From Massilia arenae (lineage in GTDB: Bacteria > Pseudomonadota > Gammaproteobacteria > Burkholderiales > Burkholderiaceae_D): a DNA stretch of 64,000 nucleotides. Below, in pieces: positions 47,776 through 55,191 of this stretch (its first letter is position 1; each line of letters begins with the position of its first letter). Below the pieces are notes generated by a model. That model was not told the origin of the DNA and made no database searches. It was given only the letters and a program-made list of their open reading frames with translations. The stretch is from NCBI RefSeq assembly GCF_008014745.1, contig NZ_VPFD01000008.1, forward strand, positions 108,855-172,854, in the 5' to 3' direction. A program made the position numbers and the translations under genes.

Positions 47776-49452
47776 TTAGCCAGCCGGCTGCGGCCGGCCC
47801 GCCGCACTCGACCCCGCCAGCCGGTCCCAGGCATTCGCCGCGCTCAGGAATACCTGCCCGCTGAGCTGGCCCAGCAGGTCGCTGTCGCGCAGCCGGTCCA
47901 TCACCGGCCCCTTCACTTCAGCCAGGTGCAGGGTCACGCCGCGCTGGCGTAGCGACGCGTTCAATTCCCCCAGGCCGAACAGGGCCGAGGTGTCGATCGC
48001 ATTCACCGCCGACAGCACCAGCACCAGGTGGGCGGTAGAGGCATGTTCCACCAGTTCCTCGTCGATACGCTCGTTCACCGCATCGACGTTCCCGAAGAAC
48101 AGCCCGGCGTCGACCCGCAGCATCAAGAGGCCCGGCGTGGTCTCGGCCGAATAGCGGTCGACGTTGCGGAAGTGTTCAGTGCCGTGGATGCGGCCCAGCA
48201 CCGCGATGTGCGGCCGGCTGGCGCGCCAGATCAGCGCGCCCATCGACAGCGCCACGCCCACCAGCACGCCCGCCTCCACCCCCAGCACCAGCACGCCACC
48301 GGCTGTGGCCAGCAGCGCCAGCGCGTCGGCGCGGTCGTAGCGCCAGGCAGTGCGCAGGGTCGACCAGTCGAGCATGCCCAGCACCGCCACGATGATGGTC
48401 GCGGCCAGCGTCGGCAGCGGCAGCAGGGCCAGCCAGCCGGTGGGCGCCACCAACGCCAGGGCCAAGAGGCCCGCCGTGATCATGCTCGCCAGCTGGGTGT
48501 TGGCGCCGGCCGCGAAATTCACCGCCGAGCGCGAGATGCTGCCGGTGACGGGAAAGCCGCCGGAGAGGGCGCTGCCGACATTGGCCGCGCCCAGGCCCAC
48601 CAGCTCGCGGTTGCTGACCAGCTTCTCGCCGCCGCGCTTGAGCGCCAGCGCCTGGGCGCCCGACATGCTGATCAGGAACACCATGAAGCCGATCAAGAGC
48701 GCCGGCTGCAGCAAGGCCTGCCAGTGGCCGCTCGACGTCGCCAGGTTCAGGCCCGGCAAGCCGGCCGGCACCGCGCCGGTGGTGGCCACGCCCATGCGGT
48801 CCAGCGCCAGCAAGGGCACCAGCGCGGTGGCGCCCAGCACCACGAACATCGGCGCCAGCTTGGCCGCGATGTCGGCCACGACGGGCTTGACGCGCAAGCA
48901 GCGCAGCAGCGGCGCCAGCCATTCGCGCGCCATGACCAGCAGGGCCAGGGAGCCGAAGCCCAGCGCGATGCTGGGCCAATGAGGTGAGGCGTCGAGCGCG
49001 ATCGGGCCGCCAACCAGGGTGCGCAGTTGGCCCCAGGCGATGACGATCGCCGAGCCGATGGTGAAGCCGCTCATTACCGGGCGCGAGAAGAAATTGGCGA
49101 GAAAGCCGATGCGCAGCAGGCCGCAGGCCAGCAGGACCAGGCCCGACATCAGCGCCAGCTGGGCCGCCAGCACGCCATGCAGGCCGGTACCGGGCGTGGC
49201 CAGCGGCGCCAGGGTGGACGCCGTCATCAGCGACACGATGGCCATCGGCCCCACCGACTGGGTGCTGCTGGTGCCGAACAGCGCGTACAGCAGCGGCGGG
49301 AAGATGCTGGCATAGATCCCGACCACCGGCGGCAGACCGGCCACCAGCGCATAGGCCATGCCCTGCGGGATCATCATCATCGCCACCACGATGCCGGCGC
49401 TGATGTCGCCCGGCAGCGCGGCGCGCCGGTATTCGCGCAGCCACTGAAGCAT
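47776..49452 (-). CDS. SulP-family anion transporter with STAS domain
   Basis: The 558-residue protein has the SulP signature near the N-terminus (GMAYALVAGLPPVVGIYASIFPPLLYALFGTS), about 12 membrane helices (to about residue 410) and a C-terminal STAS domain (about 425-535: LMLRVDAGLFFGNVDAVNERIDE and VLSAVNAIDTSALFGLGEL with the conserved phosphate-like DTS). It probably imports sulfate, bicarbonate or another anion. No sulfur genes or carbonic anhydrase are nearby. Confidence 0.9.
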   Translation of the reverse strand: MLQWLREYRRAALPGDISAGIVVAMMMIPQGMAYALVAGLPPVVGIYASIFPPLLYALFGTSSTQSVGPMAIVSLMTASTLAPLATPGTGLHGVLAAQLALMSGLVLLACGLLRIGFLANFFSRPVMSGFTIGSAIVIAWGQLRTLVGGPIALDASPHWPSIALGFGSLALLVMAREWLAPLLRCLRVKPVVADIAAKLAPMFVVLGATALVPLLALDRMGVATTGAVPAGLPGLNLATSSGHWQALLQPALLIGFMVFLISMSGAQALALKRGGEKLVSNRELVGLGAANVGSALSGGFPVTGSISRSAVNFAAGANTQLASMITAGLLALALVAPTGWLALLPLPTLAATIIVAVLGMLDWSTLRTAWRYDRADALALLATAGGVLVLGVEAGVLVGVALSMGALIWRASRPHIAVLGRIHGTEHFRNVDRYSAETTPGLLMLRVDAGLFFGNVDAVNERIDEELVEHASTAHLVLVLSAVNAIDTSALFGLGELNASLRQRGVTLHLAEVKGPVMDRLRDSDLLGQLSGQVFLSAANAWDRLAGSSAAGRPQPAG

Positions 49453-49573
49453 GGATTACCCTGGGAGGTCTTGCCTGTTTGAAAGGCCGCTAGCGTAGCA
49501 TAAATACCGCATATCGATATTCGATTTTCGATCGAGCGATTGCGGCGCCTTACTCAGGGCCGGCAACAGCCGC

Positions 49574-51058
49574 TCAGGACATCGCCAGTTCCACGCAGTT
49601 GCGGCCGGCCCGCTTGGCCCGCGCCAGTGCGGCATTGGCCCGCACCGCAAGCGAATCGCCGCTCTCGCTCTCGCCCAGCTGGGCCACGCCCAGGCTGATG
49701 GTCACGTGGTCGCAGCCCGGGATCTCGACCTGCTCGATCGCGGCGCGCAGCTTCTCGGCCATCCGAAGGCCGTCGATCGCGCTGGTATGCGGGGCGATCA
49801 CCAGGAATTCCTCGCCACCCGAGCGCACCAGCACGTCGCTGGCGCGCAGCAGCGCGCGCGCGGTATTGGCCACGGTGCGCAGCACGATGTCGCCCACCGG
49901 ATGCCCGAAGCTGTCGTTGACCTGGCTGAAGCGGTCGATGTCGAAGCTCACCAGCGCCAGCGGCAGGCGGTAGCGGCGGGCGCGCTTGATTTCCTGTTCC
50001 AGCAGGTGCTCGCCGTGGCGGCGGTTAGCGACCTCGGTCAGGGCGTCGGTGGTGGCCAGGTGGGTCACGCGCGCCAGCAAGATCTCGTTTTCGCGCGTCA
50101 CCTCGGCCATGTGCAGGCCATGCGACGCCAGCTGGGCCAGGTCGTCCAGCGCCTGCAGCTGCGCGCGAGAGAAGGCGCGCGCATGGTCGAACATCAGGCA
50201 CAGTGAGCCGCGCGGGCCGCCCGGGCCCTGGCCCGGGATCGGCAGACCAACCACCATGCGCACGCCAAAGCGCTCCAGGCTGGCCGCCAGTTCGGGCTCG
50301 CCCGCCTTGTCCGGCGCGTCGAGCAGGGTGAATTCGCCGCTGGCGGCGGCCAGCAGGCCGGGGAAGGCGTGGCGCAGCGGCGACTGCAGCAGGCGGCCCT
50401 CGACCTCGAGCAGCGCCATCAGGTGCAGGCCGGCCACACCCTGCTCGGCTTCCAGGTGCAGGTCGCCGTCGCGGTGCTGGAACAGCGCCGCATGCACCAG
50501 GCCCGGCCAATCCGTGACGGCCGCGCACAGGCGCTCGGCAAAGCGCACGCTGTCGTCGGCGTCGCCCAACGCCTGCTGGCTGGCGCCGCGCAGCGTCAGC
50601 AGCGCGTGCAGCTCTTCCTCGGCGTGGCCCGGCGCAGACGGCCGCGCGAAGCCGGTGCGCAGGCGCGCGTCCAGCAGCGCGCGGGTCTGCTGCGCGCGCA
50701 GCGGGCCGATGGCATAGTCGATCGGGCCGAAGGCCATCAGCGCCGGCAACCAGCGCGCATTGGTGAAGGGGCACAGCACCAGGGTCGGCTTGCCGGCGCG
50801 CTCGGCCACCAGGGCGCCCAGGGCCGCCAGGTCGATGCCCAGCTCGCAGCGTTCGAGGTCCAGCACCACGAGGTCGGCCGGCTCGCGCGCCAGCAGGCTG
50901 CGTGCCTGCTCGGCGCCGGAGGCCACCCGCAACTGCGCGAACACGCCGGCGCAGGCGGACTGGAAATCGGCGCGGCGCTGGCCCACCGGATTGACGAACA
51001 GGCAGCTGCATTCATCGTCCACCGTGTCTGCGCGCGCGCCCTCTTCTTGCATTCCCAT
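49574..51058 (-). CDS. Diguanylate cyclase with receiver-like and GAF-like regions
   Basis: The 494-residue protein has an N-terminal receiver-like fold (about 15-130, with VVLDLERCE where an Asp phosphoacceptor may sit), a GAF-like region (about 150-310) and a C-terminal GGDEF domain (about 330-494). The active site is GGEEF at 414-418 with an intact RxxD inhibitory site (RASD, 405-408), so it should make cyclic-di-GMP and be feedback-inhibited. No EAL domain or membrane helix is seen. It stands alone. Start residue MGMQEEGARA seems right; the GAF-like assignment is by position and size. Confidence 0.8.
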   Translation of the reverse strand: MGMQEEGARADTVDDECSCLFVNPVGQRRADFQSACAGVFAQLRVASGAEQARSLLAREPADLVVLDLERCELGIDLAALGALVAERAGKPTLVLCPFTNARWLPALMAFGPIDYAIGPLRAQQTRALLDARLRTGFARPSAPGHAEEELHALLTLRGASQQALGDADDSVRFAERLCAAVTDWPGLVHAALFQHRDGDLHLEAEQGVAGLHLMALLEVEGRLLQSPLRHAFPGLLAAASGEFTLLDAPDKAGEPELAASLERFGVRMVVGLPIPGQGPGGPRGSLCLMFDHARAFSRAQLQALDDLAQLASHGLHMAEVTRENEILLARVTHLATTDALTEVANRRHGEHLLEQEIKRARRYRLPLALVSFDIDRFSQVNDSFGHPVGDIVLRTVANTARALLRASDVLVRSGGEEFLVIAPHTSAIDGLRMAEKLRAAIEQVEIPGCDHVTISLGVAQLGESESGDSLAVRANAALARAKRAGRNCVELAMS

Positions 51059-51207
51059 CCTCCAAAACGTTTCCAGGTATTACCGACTCGGCATGTTTCC
51101 ATCGCGAGTGTGCCATAAGCGCAGCACTGTGTGTGGAACCGCACCGTCGCGCGTTGCGCCGCGCCCAATACTCTCCAGATCGAATGCATATTCATGGGAG
51201 AAGCGCG

Positions 51208-52176
51208 ATGGGACAGCAGGACGACGTGGCGAACAAGCAGAAGGCCATCCAGAACCGCCAGGACCAGATCGACGGCAGCATGCAGAAGGCCGAGAGTGAC
51301 GACAAGGGCGCCGTGCAGACCGGCGTCCCGCAGCCCGAGACGCCGATGCCCGGCCAGCACCTGGCCAAGCCCGGCATCGAGGCGCAGATGGAACTCAAGC
51401 CGAAATTCATGGCGGAGGGCTACAAAGGCAGCGGCAAGCTGGAAGGCATGAGCGCCATCGTGACCGGCGGCGACTCCGGCATCGGCCGCGCGGTCGCGGT
51501 GCTGTTCGCGCGCGAAGGCGCCGACGTGGCCGTGATGTACCTGAACGAACACGAGGACGCCGAGGAAACCAGACGCTGCATCGAGGCCGAGGGCCGCCGC
51601 TGCATCACCATCCCGGGCGACGTCAAGGACGCGGCCTTCTGCAACCAGGCGGTGGAAAAAGTCGTCGCCGAATTCGGCCGCCTGGACGTGCTGGTGAATA
51701 ACGCCGCCTTCCAGGAACATGCGAACTCGCTGCTCGACATCACCGACGAGCGCCTGGACGAGACCTTCCGCACCAACATCTACGGTTACTTCCACATGGC
51801 GCGCGCGGCGCTGCTCCATCTGAAGCGCGGCGCGGCGATCATCAACACGGGATCGGTCACCGGCCTGCAAGGCTCGAAAAAGCTGCTCGACTATTCGGCC
51901 ACCAAGGGCGCGATCCACGCCTTCACGATGTCGCTTGCCTCGAGCCTGATCGAACAGGGCATCCGCGTCAATGCGGTGGCCCCGGGCCCGGTCTGGACCC
52001 CGCTGAACCCGGCCGACCAGCCGTCCGAGCAGCTGAAGGAATTCGGCGCCGCCACCGACTACAAGCGCCCGGCCCAGCCAGAAGAACTGTCGCCGGCCTA
52101 TGTGTTCCTGGCCTCGCCCGTGTGTTCGGGCTACATCACCGGCATCGTGCTGCCGATTACCGGTTCGGTCGGCTGA
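51208..52176 (+). CDS. Short-chain dehydrogenase, YghA/general-stress type
   Basis: The start at 51208 (MGQQDDVANKQKA) has GGGAGAAG upstream. The 322-residue protein has a hydrophilic N-terminal extension (about 60 residues, with PETPMPGQHLAKPG) found in stress-associated SDRs, then the Rossmann TGGDSGIGRA (NAD(P) loop) and the active-site YSATKGA (Tyr and Lys). It oxidises or reduces an aldehyde or alcohol; the substrate is unknown. It lies 33 bases upstream of ku and may share its transcript, which agrees with the usual association of this SDR type with starvation and oxidative stress genes. Confidence 0.85.
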   Translation: MGQQDDVANKQKAIQNRQDQIDGSMQKAESDDKGAVQTGVPQPETPMPGQHLAKPGIEAQMELKPKFMAEGYKGSGKLEGMSAIVTGGDSGIGRAVAVLFAREGADVAVMYLNEHEDAEETRRCIEAEGRRCITIPGDVKDAAFCNQAVEKVVAEFGRLDVLVNNAAFQEHANSLLDITDERLDETFRTNIYGYFHMARAALLHLKRGAAIINTGSVTGLQGSKKLLDYSATKGAIHAFTMSLASSLIEQGIRVNAVAPGPVWTPLNPADQPSEQLKEFGAATDYKRPAQPEELSPAYVFLASPVCSGYITGIVLPITGSVG

Positions 52177-52209
52177 CAGGCCGGTCTGCGAATAACAAGG
52201 AGAACGTCC

Positions 52210-53292
52210 ATGCGCAGCATGTGGAAGGGAGCGATCAGTTTCGGGCTGGTCCATATTCCGGTCGATATGTACACCGCCGTCGAGAGCAAGGGGCTGGACC
52301 TGACCATGCTCGACCGGCGCGACTTTTCGCCGGTGGGCTTCAAGCGCTACAACAAGGGCAACGGCAAGGAGGTGGCGTGGGACGACATCGTCAAGGGCTA
52401 TGAATATGAAGACGGCGAGTACGTCGTACTGTCCGACGAAGACCTGCGCCGCGCCAACCCCGAGGCGACCCAGACCATCGACATCCAGGCCTTCGTGGAT
52501 GCCGAGGACGTGCCGTTGATCTACTACGACCAGCCCTACTACCTCGCGCCCGGCAAGGGCGGCGCCAAGGTGTACGCCTTGCTGCGCGAGACCCTGCGCG
52601 AGGCCGGCAAGATCGGCATCGCGCGCGTCGTCATCCGCGTCAAGCAGCACCTGGCGGCGCTGGTGTGCGTGGGCGACACCATCGTACTCAATACCCTGCG
52701 CTATCCGGACGAGATGCGCGACGCGGGCGAACTCAAGATCCCGTCGCCCGACTCGAAAACGGCCGCCGTCACCGTCAAGGAACTCAAGATGGCGATGGCG
52801 CTGGTCGAAGGCATGAGCGAGGACTGGGAACCGAAGCAGTATCACGACACCTACCGCGAGGACGTGCTGGCCCTGGTCAAGAAGAAGATCAAGGCCAAAC
52901 AGACCAAGACGATCACGCAGCCCGAGCCCGAGAAGGAAAAACGCACGAGCGGCAAGGTCATCGACCTGGTTGCCCTGCTCCAGGCCAGCCTGGGCAAGAA
53001 GCCGGCCAAGGCCGCGCTGGCGGCGCTGGAAGATGACGACGACGATGACGACGATCCGCCACCGCGCAAGTCGAAGAAGCCGGCCGACGATGAGGACGAC
53101 GACGACGACGCCCCCGCTCCGCGTGCGCGCAAGACGTCCGGCGCGGGCAGTCGTTCCGGCGCCACCGCCGCCAAGTCGACCCGGACCGCAGCGAGCAAGA
53201 GTGCTGCCAAGCCGGCCGCAAAGAAAGCCGTAGCCAAGAAGGCTGCCGCAAAGGCCCCGGCCAAGGCGCCGGCACGCAGGAAGGCAGCCTGA
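52210..53292 (+). CDS. ku: Ku DNA-end-binding protein
   Basis: The 360-residue protein begins MRSMWKGAISFGLVHIPVDMY, the standard bacterial Ku start, and has the Ku core to about residue 255. It binds double-strand break ends as a ring and recruits LigD for non-homologous end joining. The C-terminal tail is unusual: an Asp run (about 275-283 and again near 297-303), a Ser/Thr/Arg patch, then a Lys/Ala-rich end with AKKAVAKKAAAKAPAKAPARRK. Such basic tails help binding to internal DNA in other Ku proteins. An SDR gene sits upstream and a small membrane gene starts two bases after the stop; ligD lies 4.5 kb away on the other strand. Confidence 0.93.
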   Translation: MRSMWKGAISFGLVHIPVDMYTAVESKGLDLTMLDRRDFSPVGFKRYNKGNGKEVAWDDIVKGYEYEDGEYVVLSDEDLRRANPEATQTIDIQAFVDAEDVPLIYYDQPYYLAPGKGGAKVYALLRETLREAGKIGIARVVIRVKQHLAALVCVGDTIVLNTLRYPDEMRDAGELKIPSPDSKTAAVTVKELKMAMALVEGMSEDWEPKQYHDTYREDVLALVKKKIKAKQTKTITQPEPEKEKRTSGKVIDLVALLQASLGKKPAKAALAALEDDDDDDDDPPPRKSKKPADDEDDDDDAPAPRARKTSGAGSRSGATAAKSTRTAASKSAAKPAAKKAVAKKAAAKAPAKAPARRKAA

Positions 53293-53294
53293 GG

Positions 53295-53528
53295 ATGGGG
53301 GAACTGATCGACCTCCTCCAATGGCCGGCCATGGTGGTCAGCCTCTACGCCGCCTTCCTGATCGGCTCCAAGCGCGCCGAACGCCGGGTGTTCGGATTCT
53401 GGATGTTCATCCTCAGTAACCTGATGTGGATCGTCTGGGGCTGGCACGACGAAGCCTGGGCCCTGATCACCCTGCAGTTTGCGCTGATGGCGATGAATAT
53501 CCGGGGTATCTTCAAGAACGACAACTGA
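53295..53528 (+). CDS. Small three-helix membrane protein
   Basis: The 77-residue product starts two bases after the ku stop, so it is almost certainly co-transcribed. It has three hydrophobic segments (about 9-24, 33-50, 55-72) with Trp and Gly residues in helix 2 (WMFILSNLMWIVWGWH). It looks like half of a PnuC- or SemiSWEET-type transporter, which is only an appearance. No catalytic motifs are seen. A hairpin follows directly. Confidence 0.65.
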   Translation: MGELIDLLQWPAMVVSLYAAFLIGSKRAERRVFGFWMFILSNLMWIVWGWHDEAWALITLQFALMAMNIRGIFKNDN

Positions 53529-53529
53529 G

Positions 53530-53559
53530 TGCAAGAAGGCGGCCGGGCCGCTTCTTGCA
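53530..53559 (+). terminator. Hairpin after the ku-linked membrane gene
   Basis: TGCAAGAAGGCGGC pairs with GCCGCTTCTTGCA (one bulged G) to give a 13-base stem. The following TCTCTTCCTTT is T-rich but not a clean T run, so termination strength is uncertain. Confidence 0.5.
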
Positions 53560-53597
53560 TCTCTTCCTTTCGAGGTATTGTAAAAACCTATCATAAT

Positions 53598-53624
53598 AAT
53601 TAGATCAATTATCTTTATCTAATT
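53598..53624. promoter_or_regulatory. Dyad in the catalase promoter
   Basis: AATTAGAT and ATCTAATT form perfect eight-base arms with an 11-base AT-rich spacer. It lies about 57 bases before the catalase ATG in the only long AT-rich stretch nearby. The spacing resembles LysR/OxyR-type sites, but no full OxyR motif could be read. Confidence 0.4.
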
Positions 53625-53680
53625 CAGATTGCTCTATAGAATCTATCTCATTGAAATTCAACGCAATGAGGAGATCACGA

Positions 53681-55144
53681 ATGAGCCAACCCCGCCTGAC
53701 CACCGCATCCGGCATCCCGCTCGCCGACAACCAGAATTCTCTGAGCGCCGGCCCGCGCGGCCCGCTGCTGCTGCAGGATTTCCAGCTGATCGAAAAGCTG
53801 CAGCACTTCAACCGCGAACGCATTCCAGAGCGCGTCGTCCACGCCAAGGGCTCGGGCGCCTACGGAACCTTCACCGTCACCCATGACATCAGCAAGCTGA
53901 CCAAGGCCAGGCTGTTCGACCACGTCGGCAAGCAGACTCCGGTGTTCCTGCGCTTCTCGACCGTCGGCGGCGAAAAAGGCAGCGCCGATACCGAACGCGA
54001 TCCGCGCGGCTTCGCCCTGCGCTTCTATACCGAAGAAGGCAACTGGGACCTGGTCGGCAACAACACGCCGGTGTTCTTCATCAAGGACCCGATCAACTTC
54101 CCGGATTTCATCCACACCCAGAAGCGCGACCCGCAGACCAACCTCAAGTCGGCCAATATGATGTTCGACTTCTGGAGCAATGCGCCGGAAAGCCTGCACC
54201 AGGTGACGATCCTGTTCTCGGACCGCGGCACGCCGGACGGCTACCGCCACATGGACGGTTTCGGCAGCCACACCTATAGCCTGATCGACGAACAGGGCCA
54301 GCGGGTCTACGTGAAATGGCACTTCAAGACCCGCCAGGGCATCAAGAACCTGAGCTCGGCCGACGCCACCCGCATCGCCGGCAGCGACCCGGATCACGCC
54401 CAGCGCGACCTGTTCAATGCGATCGCCGCCAACGACTTCCCGCAGTGGGACGTGCAGGTGCAGGTCGCGACCATCCAGGAGCTGGAAGCCTGGAGCGCAC
54501 GCACCGGCTGGAATCCGTTCGACCTGACCAAGGTCTGGCCGCATGGCGACTTCCCCGTGCAGCCGGTCGGCGTGCTGGAACTGAACCGCAACCCGCAGAA
54601 CTACCACGCCGAAGTCGAGCAGGCCGCCTTCTCGCCGGCCAATGTGGTGCCGGGCCTGGGCTACTCGCCCGACAAGATGCTGCAGGGCCGCCTGTTCGGC
54701 TACCACGACGCCCAGCTATACCGCGTCGGCACCAACCACCAGCACCTGCCGGTGAACGCCCCGCGCTGCCCGGTCCACAACCACCAGCGTGATGGATCGA
54801 TGGCGATCGCCAACGGCGGTTCGGCGCGCAACTACCACACGCTCAATAGCGTGGGCGCCGGCGCCACCGGCATGGGCCACGGCGAGCGCGAACTCGCCCT
54901 CGAAGGCGATGCAGGCCGCTTCGACTTCCGCGGCCAGGAAGACGATTACACGCAAGCCGGCAACCTGTTCCGCCTGATGGACGCCCAGGCGCGCCAGAAC
55001 CTGTGCGATAACCTGGCCGGTCCGTTGAGCCAGGTGGACGAAGACATCCTGCAGCGCCAGCTGCACCACTTCGACCAGGCCGATCCGGCCTATGGCAGCG
55101 GCGTGCGCGCCTCGCTCAAGGCGCTGGGACGCAACGTCGACTAG
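53681..55144 (+). CDS. katA: Monofunctional heme catalase
   Basis: The start at 53681 (MSQPRLTTASG) has GAGGAG upstream; the longer frame is not needed. The 487-residue protein is a small-subunit clade 3-like catalase, close to the usual length of about 480-490. Landmarks are RIPERVVHAKGSGAYG with the catalytic His (H54), RFSTVGGEKGSADTERDPRGFALRFY, NNTPVFFIKDP with the active-site Asn, and GRLFGYHDAQLYRVG with the heme-ligand Tyr (Y341). It destroys hydrogen peroxide in the cytosol. The gene lies between ku and ligD, which suggests joint service in oxidative DNA-damage defence. Confidence 0.93.
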   Translation: MSQPRLTTASGIPLADNQNSLSAGPRGPLLLQDFQLIEKLQHFNRERIPERVVHAKGSGAYGTFTVTHDISKLTKARLFDHVGKQTPVFLRFSTVGGEKGSADTERDPRGFALRFYTEEGNWDLVGNNTPVFFIKDPINFPDFIHTQKRDPQTNLKSANMMFDFWSNAPESLHQVTILFSDRGTPDGYRHMDGFGSHTYSLIDEQGQRVYVKWHFKTRQGIKNLSSADATRIAGSDPDHAQRDLFNAIAANDFPQWDVQVQVATIQELEAWSARTGWNPFDLTKVWPHGDFPVQPVGVLELNRNPQNYHAEVEQAAFSPANVVPGLGYSPDKMLQGRLFGYHDAQLYRVGTNHQHLPVNAPRCPVHNHQRDGSMAIANGGSARNYHTLNSVGAGATGMGHGERELALEGDAGRFDFRGQEDDYTQAGNLFRLMDAQARQNLCDNLAGPLSQVDEDILQRQLHHFDQADPAYGSGVRASLKALGRNVD

Positions 55145-55191
55145 TGCGCTGATCTCATCCAGACGCGTGGACGGCTCGGCGGTTCACGCGC

